DNA of 39,130 nt, taken from NCBI GenBank assembly GCA_025963635.1, contig JAOQAK010000074.1, positions 1 to 39,130 of the forward strand, given 5' to 3'. The notes under the pieces were generated by a model. It was not told the origin of the DNA, made no database searches, and was given only the letters and a program-made list of their open reading frames with translations. The translations under genes were made by a program, and so were the position numbers. Below are positions 8,812 to 17,188 of this stretch, in pieces. Position 1 is the stretch's first letter, and each line of letters begins with the position of its first letter. Origin of the DNA: Ferruginibacter sp. Lineage in GTDB: Bacteria; Bacteroidota; Bacteroidia; Chitinophagales; Chitinophagaceae.

Positions 8812-9251
8812 ATTTCATCTGCATTCATCTTCCAATCACTGAATCATTCTTTATTCCAAGGCTCTTCATCTTATCCCAGGTGTATTGAATGCACCTCTCA
8901 ATCTTGCCAGCACGATTTTCTGTCAGTATCATTTATCTGCTCCATCCGTTCTTAATTAACGCCAGCTGGCACGGGTAAGATTTTGTTTAATAAATCATTC
9001 ATTCAAGCACAAAAAGTTCTAAAGAAAAGTTAAATCCGGTTTCAAACGGTTTACGTATCTGTGTAAAGAATCCCATAAAAAAGTTATCCCTGCAGGATTA
9101 ACCACCAATCATCCTCCGAAAAAACGATCTGCTTCTATTGCCTTATTGCTGAAATCCGGGAAAGATTTGTTCTTCACCCATTCAAGTTTAGATTCAATTG
9201 GTTCCGGTTGAAATCGTGCTTCCACAACTATCAATTTTAAAAACATCGTTT
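8812..9251. other. Intergenic region, no gene seen
   Basis: 440 bp without a convincing coding frame. Two CGGTTT direct repeats, 11 bp apart, lie near 9040. No clear promoter or terminator was recognised. It should hold the promoter of the DUF4331 gene. Confidence 0.4.
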
Positions 9252-11318
9252 ATGAAAAGAAAAATTTATGCTGCCTTTATGCTTGCTGTGATGGCCCTGC
9301 AAATTACCGCTCCGGCATTTGCATCTTCCCACCGGGAGGCGCCATTGATTGCTAATGATCCACTTGCAGACAATACAGATTTGTATGCTTTCCGTAGCCC
9401 CGACAATCCCAACAAAATTACCATCATTGCCAATTTTGTACCTGCACAGTTGCCCCAGGGAGGTCCGAATTATTATTCTTTCGGGGAAAATATCCGCTAT
9501 GAAATTCATATTGACAACAACACTGCTACTCCGGGCGACGACATGATTTACCGGTTTACATTTAGTAAAACCAATGAAGATCCCAGTACCTTTTTTAATA
9601 TAAGACTGGGCAAGCAGAATCTTAAAACAACTTATAAAATGGAAAGGGGTAATTATACCGGTAACTTCGAAACCATCATCACCGATGGTGTTGTTCCACC
9701 GCCTAATATTGGCCCCCGTTCTATCAGTTCACCCGTTGGTTTGAATGCCCCCGACTACAATACCCTTATTAACAAGTCTATCAAAACAACTAAGGCAGGT
9801 GAAAAAGTGTTCTGTGGAACTGCCGATGATCCTTTCTTTGTAGATCTTGGCGGCATATTCGATCTCGGCGATGCACCCCGCACTACGGGTACACCACCCA
9901 CTGATGGATTAAAATGCCTGAATGTATGCACCATTGCTTTGCAGGTTGATATCTCAATTTTGCAAAAAGACCGTAAGCCCGTTAGCCAGGCAGTTAATAT
10001 CCTTGATCCAAATTATGTGATTGGTGTGTGGGCAAGCGCCAGTCGGCAAAAGATCAGCATATTAGGCGACAATGGTGCAGCGCCTAGTAATTCAGGGCCA
10101 TGGGTGCAGGTTTCAAGACTTGGTATGCCTTTAACCAACGAAGCAGTAATCCCTATTGGCGATAAGGATTACTGGAATTCCTTAACTCCTTACCAGGACC
10201 TCGCCAATCTCAACAGGTTTAAAAATTATTTTTATAATCCTGAACTGGCCCTTTACATGGACGATGCCAAATTTGGAGGCGCCATACCGGCACTAAAACC
10301 CCTGCGCATTCAAAAAAATTCGCTGGGAGCATTTGGATTTGGTAATGGGCAGGATGGGTTATATTCATTAAAGGGCACCTCCGCGGTAACGGGCACCGCA
10401 CTGGATGATGCAGTTTTTGGCACTTTATTATTACCGGCCAAAGCATCTCCCCGCTCGGTGGATCTTTACCCCATCTTCAACACGGGTGTGCCTAATTTAA
10501 GTCCGTACCAGCTTGCTGTAGGAAAAGGCGGTAATCCGCTCGCACCTGGTAAGCCTTTTGTAAACAACTTTTTACCGAATGGCGGGGATATGTTACGGTT
10601 AAATATGGCGGTGCCTCCTACCAGCAGAACCGATAGCAAATTCAGTTCTTTGGGATTATTACAGGCAGCGGCACTGGGTTTAACAGATCCGGCCTACAAC
10701 ACCACAACTGCGATTCAACCGATACCCAATATGGATGGATTTCCTAATGGCAGAAGATTGGAAGATGACGTAACGAGAATTGAATTGCAAGCCGTAAGTG
10801 GAATCGTGTTGTCAGTGTTAGGTTTGTGGTACGATGATTTTGTGCCAGGCGGCAGTCCGCTCACACCACAACTGCTGAATGTTTTAGGCTACAGCACCGG
10901 CATAGATGCAAATGACGTTCCATTCAAACCAGCATTCCCTTATGTACAGGCACCGTTTGCCGGCAATTATATTTGCCCTTGTAATCAAACTGCTAAAAAA
11001 ACAACCATAGTAATGGGGAATAATACAGAAAAAATGGGTGGTTTGGGCTTAGCTGCTCCAAGGATGGTTGCGACAACTTCTCCAAATCCTTTTGTTGGCA
11101 GCAATAACGTACACTACCGTTTGGAAGAAGCTTCGCAGGTAAACATTTCTGTGTACGATACAAAAGGAAACCAGGTAAAAGTGTTGGTAAATAAATTAAT
11201 GAAGCCTGGCACTTATGATCAAAACTGGAACGGCAACGATTTGACAAAGGGAGTATATTTTATCAAGGTTTCTAAAGACGGAGCTGTGATACAAACGCTG
11301 AGGGTAGTAAAAGGTTAA
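9252..11318 (+). CDS. Secreted DUF4331 protein with T9SS sorting domain
   Basis: Exported protein of 688 residues with unknown biochemical role. A Sec signal peptide covers about 1-24 (ALQITAPAFA, then SSHREAP). The motifs SHREAP and DNTDLYAF just after the cleavage site mark DUF4331, which fills most of the protein to about residue 590. The last 75 or so residues (SPNPF..., SVYDTKGNQVK, YDQNWNGND, GVYFIKV, ending LRVVKG) are a type A C-terminal sorting domain, so the protein is predicted to cross the outer membrane by type IX secretion and attach to the surface. I set the start at ATG 9252 because the in-frame upstream extension to 9198 would bury the signal peptide. TPR and HupE/UreJ-like genes follow on the same strand. 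Confidence 0.9.
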   Translation: MKRKIYAAFMLAVMALQITAPAFASSHREAPLIANDPLADNTDLYAFRSPDNPNKITIIANFVPAQLPQGGPNYYSFGENIRYEIHIDNNTATPGDDMIYRFTFSKTNEDPSTFFNIRLGKQNLKTTYKMERGNYTGNFETIITDGVVPPPNIGPRSISSPVGLNAPDYNTLINKSIKTTKAGEKVFCGTADDPFFVDLGGIFDLGDAPRTTGTPPTDGLKCLNVCTIALQVDISILQKDRKPVSQAVNILDPNYVIGVWASASRQKISILGDNGAAPSNSGPWVQVSRLGMPLTNEAVIPIGDKDYWNSLTPYQDLANLNRFKNYFYNPELALYMDDAKFGGAIPALKPLRIQKNSLGAFGFGNGQDGLYSLKGTSAVTGTALDDAVFGTLLLPAKASPRSVDLYPIFNTGVPNLSPYQLAVGKGGNPLAPGKPFVNNFLPNGGDMLRLNMAVPPTSRTDSKFSSLGLLQAAALGLTDPAYNTTTAIQPIPNMDGFPNGRRLEDDVTRIELQAVSGIVLSVLGLWYDDFVPGGSPLTPQLLNVLGYSTGIDANDVPFKPAFPYVQAPFAGNYICPCNQTAKKTTIVMGNNTEKMGGLGLAAPRMVATTSPNPFVGSNNVHYRLEEASQVNISVYDTKGNQVKVLVNKLMKPGTYDQNWNGNDLTKGVYFIKVSKDGAVIQTLRVVKG

Positions 11319-11399
11319 TGCAGGTGCGTAAGTGAATGGCGAATGATGAAGAACCCTTAGCTGCCTTGGGATTTTAAGAGTTTTTTACCAGCCTTTGAT

Positions 11400-11456
11400 C
11401 TTTGCTCAACATCCTTGTGTCACTCCCTTGTACATTTCCAGCAACAGGGAGCAAAG
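11400..11456. repeat. Dispersed intergenic repeat, copy A
   Basis: The core at 11407-11442 matches the reverse complement of 27547-27582 at 33 of 36 positions, with weaker similarity on the right to about 11460. The copy is bounded by a perfect 8-bp inverted repeat, CTTTGCTC at 11400-11407 and GAGCAAAG at 11449-11456. No coding frame explains it. Confidence 0.8.
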
Positions 11457-11502
11457 TGAATGATACTTCTGGATTATCAGGATCAGGCGCCAAAATAATA
11501 CA

Positions 11503-11537
11503 ACAGGTCCGCACGCAATGATGTGCGGACTTGTTTT
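11503..11537 (+). terminator. Hairpin terminator between the DUF4331 and TPR genes
   Basis: A stem of about 12 bp with one G-U pair (core GTCCGCAC / GTGCGGAC), an 8-base loop and a following TTTTCC. It lies about 190 bp after the DUF4331 stop, so the TPR gene may have its own promoter. The remaining bases of 11319-11635 show nothing else except the dispersed repeat. Confidence 0.65.
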
Positions 11538-11635
11538 CCTTGCAATTGCTTACTTAATTATACCGGCTTTGGATTTTTTCCCGGAATGGCCGTTTTTAAT
11601 TCCGCACTTTTTTATAAACATTAAATCACTTCAGC

Positions 11636-12982
11636 ATGAAAAAAAATAGACTGTATTTGGCACTACTGGTAGTCTTTCTCGGGGCAGCTGGTTTTGTAAT
11701 CATCAAATTTCGTGGCGAAGAAAGGAATAAGAAAAACCTGGTATATCAACTACTGGAAAGGAAAGGTATTTTAGCTGCTGCAGATGAATGGATCAATACC
11801 AAAAAAAGCGCTTCCAAATTAGTAATGGCCATACAGGCAAACCCCGATGATATTAAATCGAAAATTACCCTGGCGAATTTATTTATACTGGAAGCAAGGG
11901 CCACCGGAAATTATGCTTACTACGACAAAGCTGCCATGAAATACGTAAATGATGTGCTTGAAAAAGAACCTGGTAATTTTGAAGCTCTTACTTTGAAAGC
12001 GCTGTTATATTTATCCCAGCATCATTTTGCTGATGGCCTGGCATTGGCGGAAAGAGCAGAAAAAATAAATTCACACAATGCTTTTATTTATGGCATTTTG
12101 GTAGATGGACATGTTGAAATGGGACATTATGATTCAGCGGTGGCAAGCGCAGAAAAAATGATGTCTATCAGGCCGGATCTTCGCTCCTATGCACGTGCGG
12201 CTTACCTGCGGGAGTTACATGGTGATTATGCTGGTGCAATAGCCGCAATGAAACTGGCGATTGACGCCGGGGCGCCGGGCGATGAAGCCACAGAATGGTC
12301 GAGGGTCCAATTGGGGCATTTGTATGAAAATGTCGGTGACCTGCCAAATGCGGCAATGCATTATACCATTGCTCTAAATGAAAGGCCAGGCTATGTGCAT
12401 GCAATGGCAGGGATGGCAAGAATTGCGTTGGCGGCCAAAGATTATAACAAGGCAATTGCTTTGTACCAGCAAGCAGATTCGCTGGGAACGGATTTTTCAC
12501 TCAAAGAAGAGTTGGTAGATGTTTACCAGTTGGCGGGGCAAAGAGAAAAAGCTATCGCCACTGCAAAAATCGTTATTGATGAAATGAATAAAAATGCGGT
12601 AGCCGCTGCCACGGATGAAAACATCGGGCATTATGCAGATAAGGAGCTGGCTTACGCTTATTTAAAAATTTCAGATTATGATAAGGCTTTAGCGCATGCC
12701 CTTGCAGAATACAATCGCCGGCCCGAAAACATAGATGTGAATGAAACACTTGCCTGGGTATACTATCAAAGGGGCGACTATGAAAAGGCGCTGCCTTATA
12801 TTAAAGTAGCTTTGAAAACCAATAGTAAAAACCCGGTGCTCCTCTGCCGGGCTGGTTTGATTTATGACAAGGTGAGCGATAAAGCCACTGCGAAAAATTA
12901 TTTGCAGCAGGCGCTTAAAAATAATCCCAATATACCCGAACCATTAAAACTAAGTAGTGAGCAGGCACTCAAAAAAATATAG
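11636..12982 (+). CDS. Membrane-anchored tetratricopeptide repeat protein
   Basis: 448 residues. An N-terminal hydrophobic segment (about 5-25, YLALLVVFLGAAGFVII) is followed by K/R-rich sequence. It fits a signal anchor or an uncleaved signal peptide with the repeats on the periplasmic side. From about residue 60 to the end the protein is a chain of TPR-like helical pairs (for example NAAMHYTIALNERPGYVHAMAGMARIA-type units, YDKALAHALAEYNRRPENI, YEKALPYIKVALKTNSKNP). TPRs bind protein partners; no catalytic domain is seen. The stop lies 16 bp before the chosen start of the next gene, so the two are probably co-transcribed. The partner may be the DUF4331 protein (inference from position only). 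Confidence 0.85.
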   Translation: MKKNRLYLALLVVFLGAAGFVIIKFRGEERNKKNLVYQLLERKGILAAADEWINTKKSASKLVMAIQANPDDIKSKITLANLFILEARATGNYAYYDKAAMKYVNDVLEKEPGNFEALTLKALLYLSQHHFADGLALAERAEKINSHNAFIYGILVDGHVEMGHYDSAVASAEKMMSIRPDLRSYARAAYLRELHGDYAGAIAAMKLAIDAGAPGDEATEWSRVQLGHLYENVGDLPNAAMHYTIALNERPGYVHAMAGMARIALAAKDYNKAIALYQQADSLGTDFSLKEELVDVYQLAGQREKAIATAKIVIDEMNKNAVAAATDENIGHYADKELAYAYLKISDYDKALAHALAEYNRRPENIDVNETLAWVYYQRGDYEKALPYIKVALKTNSKNPVLLCRAGLIYDKVSDKATAKNYLQQALKNNPNIPEPLKLSSEQALKKI

Positions 12983-12998
12983 TAAGGTGAGAGAAGCA

Positions 12999-13685
12999 AT
13001 GCATGGCCATCGGCGGGGGAATGACTCACTTCGAAAGCTTTTATTAGTTGCAGGACTTGTGTGTATGTCCTCGCTTCTTTTTGGGCATAGTATCAATTAT
13101 GCCCTGCAGGATGCGCCGGTAAATGAAGTGGTTTGGTTTTATTTGCGCCTCGGGTTTAACCATATTATTCCGTCAGGCATTGATCACATATTGTTTGTAA
13201 TGGGCCTTTGCTTACTGAGTACAAATATCAAAACGATTCTATGGCAGGCTACTGCCTTTACGCTGGCGCATTCTATTACGCTGGCGTTAAGTATGAAAAA
13301 CATTATCGTTGCCCCGGGGGCGGTAGTAGAACCGATTATTGCTTTATCCATCGTGTTTGTTGCAGTGGAAAACCTGTTATTGACAGAATTGAAACCCTGG
13401 AGAATTTTTGTGGTATTTCTTTTTGGATTGATTCATGGGATGGGTTTTGCGAGTGCCCTCAATGAAATAGGCCTGCCTTCAGGAAAATTTTACACTTCTG
13501 TATTTGCATTTAATGTGGGGGTGGAACTGGGGCAGGTTGCGGTGATTACTGCAATGTTTGGCTTTATCATTATTCCTCTTCGGAAGAAGAGTTGGTACCG
13601 GACAGCAATCGTTTATACATTGTCAGGCATGATCGCGTTGGTAGCTTCTTACTGGACTGTACAACGAGTTTTTTTTAACGGGTAA
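12999..13685 (+). CDS. HupE/UreJ-like integral membrane protein
   Basis: Membrane protein of about 228 residues, related to HupE/UreJ_2 proteins that are proposed nickel or cobalt permeases. An N-terminal hydrophobic signal-like segment (LLLVAGLVCMSSLLFG) is followed by polar sequence and then the family core: HIIPSGIDHILFVMGL, AFTLAHSITLALS and FGLIHGMGFASAL, with His and Asp residues inside membrane helices that could bind metal. About six membrane segments follow. ATG 12999 is chosen; frames from GTG 12957 or 12987 are also open but would overlap the TPR gene or lack support. Transport of a metal is inferred from the family, not shown here. Confidence 0.85.
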   Translation: MHGHRRGNDSLRKLLLVAGLVCMSSLLFGHSINYALQDAPVNEVVWFYLRLGFNHIIPSGIDHILFVMGLCLLSTNIKTILWQATAFTLAHSITLALSMKNIIVAPGAVVEPIIALSIVFVAVENLLLTELKPWRIFVVFLFGLIHGMGFASALNEIGLPSGKFYTSVFAFNVGVELGQVAVITAMFGFIIIPLRKKSWYRTAIVYTLSGMIALVASYWTVQRVFFNG

Positions 13686-13707
13686 ATATAATTGCCGACA
13701 GATTTAA

Positions 13708-13741
13708 ATATAAAAAACTTTCAAGCGAAAGCTTTTTATAT
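13708..13741. terminator. Bidirectional terminator between convergent genes
   Basis: A 15-bp inverted repeat with one mismatch and a 4-base loop (AAGC), with A-rich left and T-rich right arms, lies between the convergent HupE/UreJ-like and fic genes. It can serve both strands. Confidence 0.75.
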
Positions 13742-13764
13742 GATATATGGCGGTGTCCGTAGCG

Positions 13765-14856
13765 TTAGTTGTTTGATAATAATTCCATTAATCGGTAATT
13801 GATATAGTAAGTTGTTCTGCCAATTTTTTGAGGTTTAACAATGCCTGCATCGGCTAGTTTTTTTAGCCAGGTTGAAGCCGTTTGCCGGTGAGCGATTGCT
13901 CTTTTTTCAAGCAGTTCAATTTTTAAATACGGTAGTGCAAACATCAGCTGTAGCAGTTCGTAACTGAAAGACGAACCGAGTGTTTGTTTCATCTGTTTTT
14001 CATAATCTTCTTTTAATAAAAGCATGGCTCTTATTTTTTTTGTTGTGAGCTGCGCTGTTTCAATAAGAGCAGTTATGATATACATCACCCAATCATGCCA
14101 GTTGTTTTGTTCTGTCACACCTTGTAATAAATGGTAGTATTCTGTTTTATATTTTACGATGTAGGAACTGAGGTAAAGTACCGGTTGTGTTAATAGTTCT
14201 TGTTGCACCAGGTATAGCGCATTTACAATTCTACCTGTGCGCCCGTTACCATCTGCAAATGGGTGGATTGCTTCGAACTGGTAATGGATAAAGGCCATTT
14301 TTACCAAAGGGTCTAATGCGGAAATGCCAGGGTCATTTATAAATTGTTCCAACAAGGCGAGCTTTTTCCTTAAAACGGCTTCACAGCAGGGTGGCGTGTA
14401 AATAACCTCTCCGTTGATAGCATTTTTCAGGGCTGTTCCGGGAGCCGTTCGAATGCCCGATTTATTCTGTAAGATAGTTTGTACGATTTCAACCATTGTG
14501 TTAGTGAGCAGCAGGTTTCTTTGACTGATCATTTTCTCCAACCCGACGTATAAGGCCTTCCGGTAGCTAAGTACCTCTTTAGCGGCATGGCTGGCTGTTG
14601 GTTCCTCACTGGCAGCTTTGTAAAGCTCATCCTGGGTAGTTACAATGTTTTCGATGGCAGAGCTGTCCTTACTTTCCTGAAGAACAATGGTGTTAATCAA
14701 TAGCTGAGGGTCTGGTATAGAGGCACAAAGTCCGTTTAATTCACCTAAATGCCGTGCAGCCCTGGCAAGATGCCTTAAAATTTCAGGCGATTCTACAAAG
14801 TCTTGCGGCGGCAGTGCTGGCAAGTCATTAAAGGGACTATTTTTATTGTAAGCCAT
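13765..14856 (-). CDS. Fic-domain protein with inhibitory helix and winged-helix C-terminus
   Basis: Predicted AMP-transferase (or related nucleotidyl transfer) of 363 residues. The canonical Fic active-site motif HPFADGNGRTGR is at 198-209 with the catalytic His198. The N-terminal region holds the inhibitory motif SSAIEN at 65-70 (S/T-x-x-x-E-N), so this is a class II Fic protein with built-in autoinhibition. The C-terminus (about 310-355, HRQTASTWLKKLADAGIVKPQKIGRTTYY) looks like a winged helix, so DNA binding is plausible. No antitoxin-like gene is next to it. The start gives a typical Fic_N beginning. Two palindromes lie 75-135 bp upstream and could be autoregulatory sites. Target protein unknown. 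Confidence 0.93.
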   Translation of the reverse strand: MAYNKNSPFNDLPALPPQDFVESPEILRHLARAARHLGELNGLCASIPDPQLLINTIVLQESKDSSAIENIVTTQDELYKAASEEPTASHAAKEVLSYRKALYVGLEKMISQRNLLLTNTMVEIVQTILQNKSGIRTAPGTALKNAINGEVIYTPPCCEAVLRKKLALLEQFINDPGISALDPLVKMAFIHYQFEAIHPFADGNGRTGRIVNALYLVQQELLTQPVLYLSSYIVKYKTEYYHLLQGVTEQNNWHDWVMYIITALIETAQLTTKKIRAMLLLKEDYEKQMKQTLGSSFSYELLQLMFALPYLKIELLEKRAIAHRQTASTWLKKLADAGIVKPQKIGRTTYYINYRLMELLSNN

Positions 14857-14930
14857 TGAAGATGAAATTTGATTAAGTTTTCTACATTAACTTGGAATTG
14901 CGGCACCTGGTCCACCATGAGCAAAATTTC

Positions 14931-14959
14931 ATGTCGAAAATAGGACTTAATTTCGACAT
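14931..14959. promoter_or_regulatory. Palindrome upstream of fic (possible operator)
   Basis: Perfect 9-bp inverted repeat ATGTCGAAA / TTTCGACAT, centres 20 bp apart, about 75 bp upstream of the fic start. On the fic strand the right arm contributes to a promoter-like box, TATTTTCG (one mismatch to TAnnTTTG). Confidence 0.45.
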
Positions 14960-14971
14960 CTAATCCTGTTG

Positions 14972-14990
14972 ATGTTGAACCAATCAACAT
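14972..14990. promoter_or_regulatory. Second palindrome upstream of fic
   Basis: Perfect 7-bp inverted repeat ATGTTGA / TCAACAT with a 5-base spacer, 12 bp beyond the first palindrome. Role unknown. Confidence 0.35.
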
Positions 14991-15058
14991 AATAGGCCAA
15001 CTAGTACTATGTTAAGTGTAATGTGACGGTTTGAATTGTGAATGATCAATCGTAGATT

Positions 15059-15093
15059 ATTGACCATTGACCATTCACCATTGACCATTCACA
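15059..15093. repeat. Tandem 7-bp repeats, ATTGACC/ATTCACC type
   Basis: Five units: ATTGACC, ATTGACC, ATTCACC, ATTGACC, ATTCACA. ATTCACC is the reverse complement, in rotated register, of the AATGGTG unit at 27431-27479. The rest of 14857-15550 contains the two palindromes and no convincing gene. Confidence 0.85.
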
Positions 15094-15550
15094 TACACCA
15101 GGTATAATTAACTACTTTTTGGGTGGCGAAGTACACAATTCCCTTATGCAGGGATCTTCGGTATCACCTCTTAAATCATACTCACCGGAATAGCATTTTA
15201 CCCAGTTCATGTTGTTACTTTGACCGGATCAAATCAATCTTAATATATTTAAATGCTGCAAAATATCCATACATGTAACATTAAAAAAAGAGATAAACAA
15301 CTAATCTTTTGGAATCAACACTAATAAGTTTACAAACAATCGGACGAACCATCGTTATCATTATAAAGTTTAAAAGTCGGAGAGATGGCAATTTATTGAG
15401 ATCATAAAGTCGGCAATAAGTACAGGGGGAGGTAATTGGCTCGGAGTATCCCGAAAAACTCGTTTTAGGGGATTTCAATATCGAACCACTAAAGTCAATG
15501 GAGTCGCTGAGAAAACATACAACGGGGACCGGGGCTTTAGCAAAATAAAA

Positions 15551-15583
15551 ATGGACAAGCCGTATCCTTATCGGTTTGTCCAT
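15551..15583 (-). terminator. Terminator of tRNA-Leu(GAG)
   Basis: A 12-bp stem with one G-U/mismatch position (ATGGACAA...TTGTCCAT) just after the tRNA on the minus strand, followed on that strand by TTTTTATTTTG. Good intrinsic terminator. Confidence 0.85.
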
Positions 15584-15594
15584 ATTAGTATTAG

Positions 15595-15678
15595 TGCGGC
15601 AAAGGAGATTCGAACTCCCACACCCTTTCGGGCGCTACCACCTCAAAGTAGTGCGTCTACCAATTTCGCCATCGCCGC
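15595..15678 (-). tRNA. tRNA-Leu, anticodon GAG
   Basis: 84 nt with a long variable arm. The 7-bp acceptor stem pairs GCGGCGA with UUUGCCGC (one G-U pair). The anticodon stem CUACU/GGUAG encloses the loop UUGAGGU, so the anticodon is GAG (leucine). The T arm has GTTCGAATC. The discriminator base is A and CCA is not encoded. Its promoter lies upstream and a terminator follows directly. Confidence 0.96.
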
Positions 15679-15724
15679 ATGATAATTACATGAATTCATA
15701 ATATAAAATTCCAGTTGAGGACTG

Positions 15725-15757
15725 CAAATGTAAAAACTTTAGGCTAATTAAAACAAA
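15725..15757 (-). promoter_or_regulatory. Promoter of tRNA-Leu(GAG)
   Basis: On the minus strand TTTG (15754-15757), 21 bases, then TACATTTG (15725-15732). Both boxes match the Bacteroidota TTTG / TAnnTTTG consensus. The tRNA begins about 46 bases downstream. Confidence 0.7.
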
Positions 15758-15812
15758 AAAGTAATTGGTGTATCCGCCTTCTAAAGGTGGGACACCATCA
15801 ATACTGGCTGAC

Positions 15813-16967
15813 TTATTTTTTCAGCACAACCCTGAAAGTGGTTCCTTTACCGGGTTCGGAGTGTTTAACAAAAAGCTCGCCTTTGTGATATTGTTCGATG
15901 ATTCTTTTTGACAGGCTTAAACCAAGGCCCCAGCCACGTTTCTTGGTAGTAAAGCCAGGTTTGAAAATATTTGAGAGACTTTGTTTGCTGATGCCTTTTC
16001 CGGAGTCTGTTATATCGATCGTTACACCCGCGGCTTCCTTTTTTATTTTAACCTGGATGGTGCCCTTTCCTTCCATGGCATCCAGTGCATTCTTCAACAG
16101 ATTTTCTATCACCCAGTCGAACAGCGGGCCATTGACCAGGGCAGGGATCTCCTTTTCACCATAGCTGTAAACACTGAAAATTACATTTTCGGAAGCCCTT
16201 CTTTTGATATAACCTACCATTTTTTCTACCTGGTCGAGCACGTTGAAATCTTCCAGTTGAGGTGTGCTGCCGATTTTGCCAAAGCGGTCGCTTACCAGTT
16301 TCAACCGATCCATATCCTTGCTCATTTCGGAGGCAATTTTTTCACTGGCTGCATTTTCTTTTAGCAGTTCTACCCATCCTTGCAGTGAACTGAGCGGTGT
16401 GCCCAATTGATGCGCCGTTTCTTTTGCCATGCCTGCCCATACCTGGTTTTGAGTCGACTTGTTTCGCAGGTTGATGGCAATTAATGTAATGACAATAAAA
16501 AGCGCTACGATCAAAAGCTGGATGAGCGGGTAGTAGCGCACTTCTTTCAATAATTTGGAGTCGCCGAAATAATACTTGTTAATGATGAGTGGATTTTTAT
16601 TTACCTCCACGATGATGGCGTCATTCTGCCGCTTGAATTCTTTCACTTTGCGGCGTAAAAAATTTGTATCGTTTTTTATCTCTGTGGTATCGAGGTTTAA
16701 CACTTGTCCTGATGGATTGTCGTGCTCATCCGTTTCGATAATGGGGATCGTTGTGTTATGCGAAGTAATGGAATTGGTAAGATCCAGCGACACCTGCTCG
16801 GTAGCTTCGGCCCTTGTTTTAAGCGATTGAACCCATACATCTACTTTTTCTCTTTCATCCAGGGCTATTTTTTCTGACAGGTAATTGGAATAAAAAATGG
16901 TACCGGTTACGATGGCAATGGCCACTATTGCCAAACCTGTACGCCAGTTAAATAATTGTGTGATCAT
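15813..16967 (-). CDS. Orphan transmembrane sensor histidine kinase
   Basis: 384 residues in the inner membrane. Two membrane segments (about 11-30 and 146-168) flank a periplasmic region of about 115 residues with no recognised domain. The kinase core has the phosphoacceptor box AHQLGTPLSSL with His186, the N-box ENLLKNALDAM, the G1 box DITDSGKGI, the F box with FKPGFTTKKRG, and the G2 box GWGLGLSLSKRI, all intact. No HAMP domain is evident between the second membrane segment and the His box. No response regulator is adjacent, so its partner is elsewhere. A TACATTTG box lies only 5 bases before the start, suggesting a leaderless or near-leaderless transcript. Confidence 0.92.
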   Translation of the reverse strand: MITQLFNWRTGLAIVAIAIVTGTIFYSNYLSEKIALDEREKVDVWVQSLKTRAEATEQVSLDLTNSITSHNTTIPIIETDEHDNPSGQVLNLDTTEIKNDTNFLRRKVKEFKRQNDAIIVEVNKNPLIINKYYFGDSKLLKEVRYYPLIQLLIVALFIVITLIAINLRNKSTQNQVWAGMAKETAHQLGTPLSSLQGWVELLKENAASEKIASEMSKDMDRLKLVSDRFGKIGSTPQLEDFNVLDQVEKMVGYIKRRASENVIFSVYSYGEKEIPALVNGPLFDWVIENLLKNALDAMEGKGTIQVKIKKEAAGVTIDITDSGKGISKQSLSNIFKPGFTTKKRGWGLGLSLSKRIIEQYHKGELFVKHSEPGKGTTFRVVLKK

Positions 16968-17188
16968 TTCATCAAATGTAATTTAAGAATAAAGAAATGA
17001 GAAAAAAGAAATGGAGTATGTTTGCGCAAACAGGTGTCTTACAAACGTCGGTTGTATGAAAGCAGGGTGAATTAACAAGGTGTTAGCAGTTCTGCGGAAA
17101 GAAGCGGTGGTTGGTCTGTTGAGGCAATCTGAATGTGCCCGAGATCACCCGTGCAAAACATAATTAAAGCTAAATAGTAGTACAAACG

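Noticed and set aside
9198..9251. Upstream start of the DUF4331 gene at 9198
   Set aside because: It would place 18 residues before a normal signal peptide; the ATG at 9252 is the natural start.
13765..14856. Fic toxin-antitoxin pair
   Set aside because: No small antitoxin gene is adjacent, and the inhibitory helix is built into the protein itself.
15281..15583. A 100-residue minus-strand frame downstream of tRNA-Leu(GAG)
   Set aside because: It overlaps the tRNA terminator hairpin, has no recognisable domain and no supported start.
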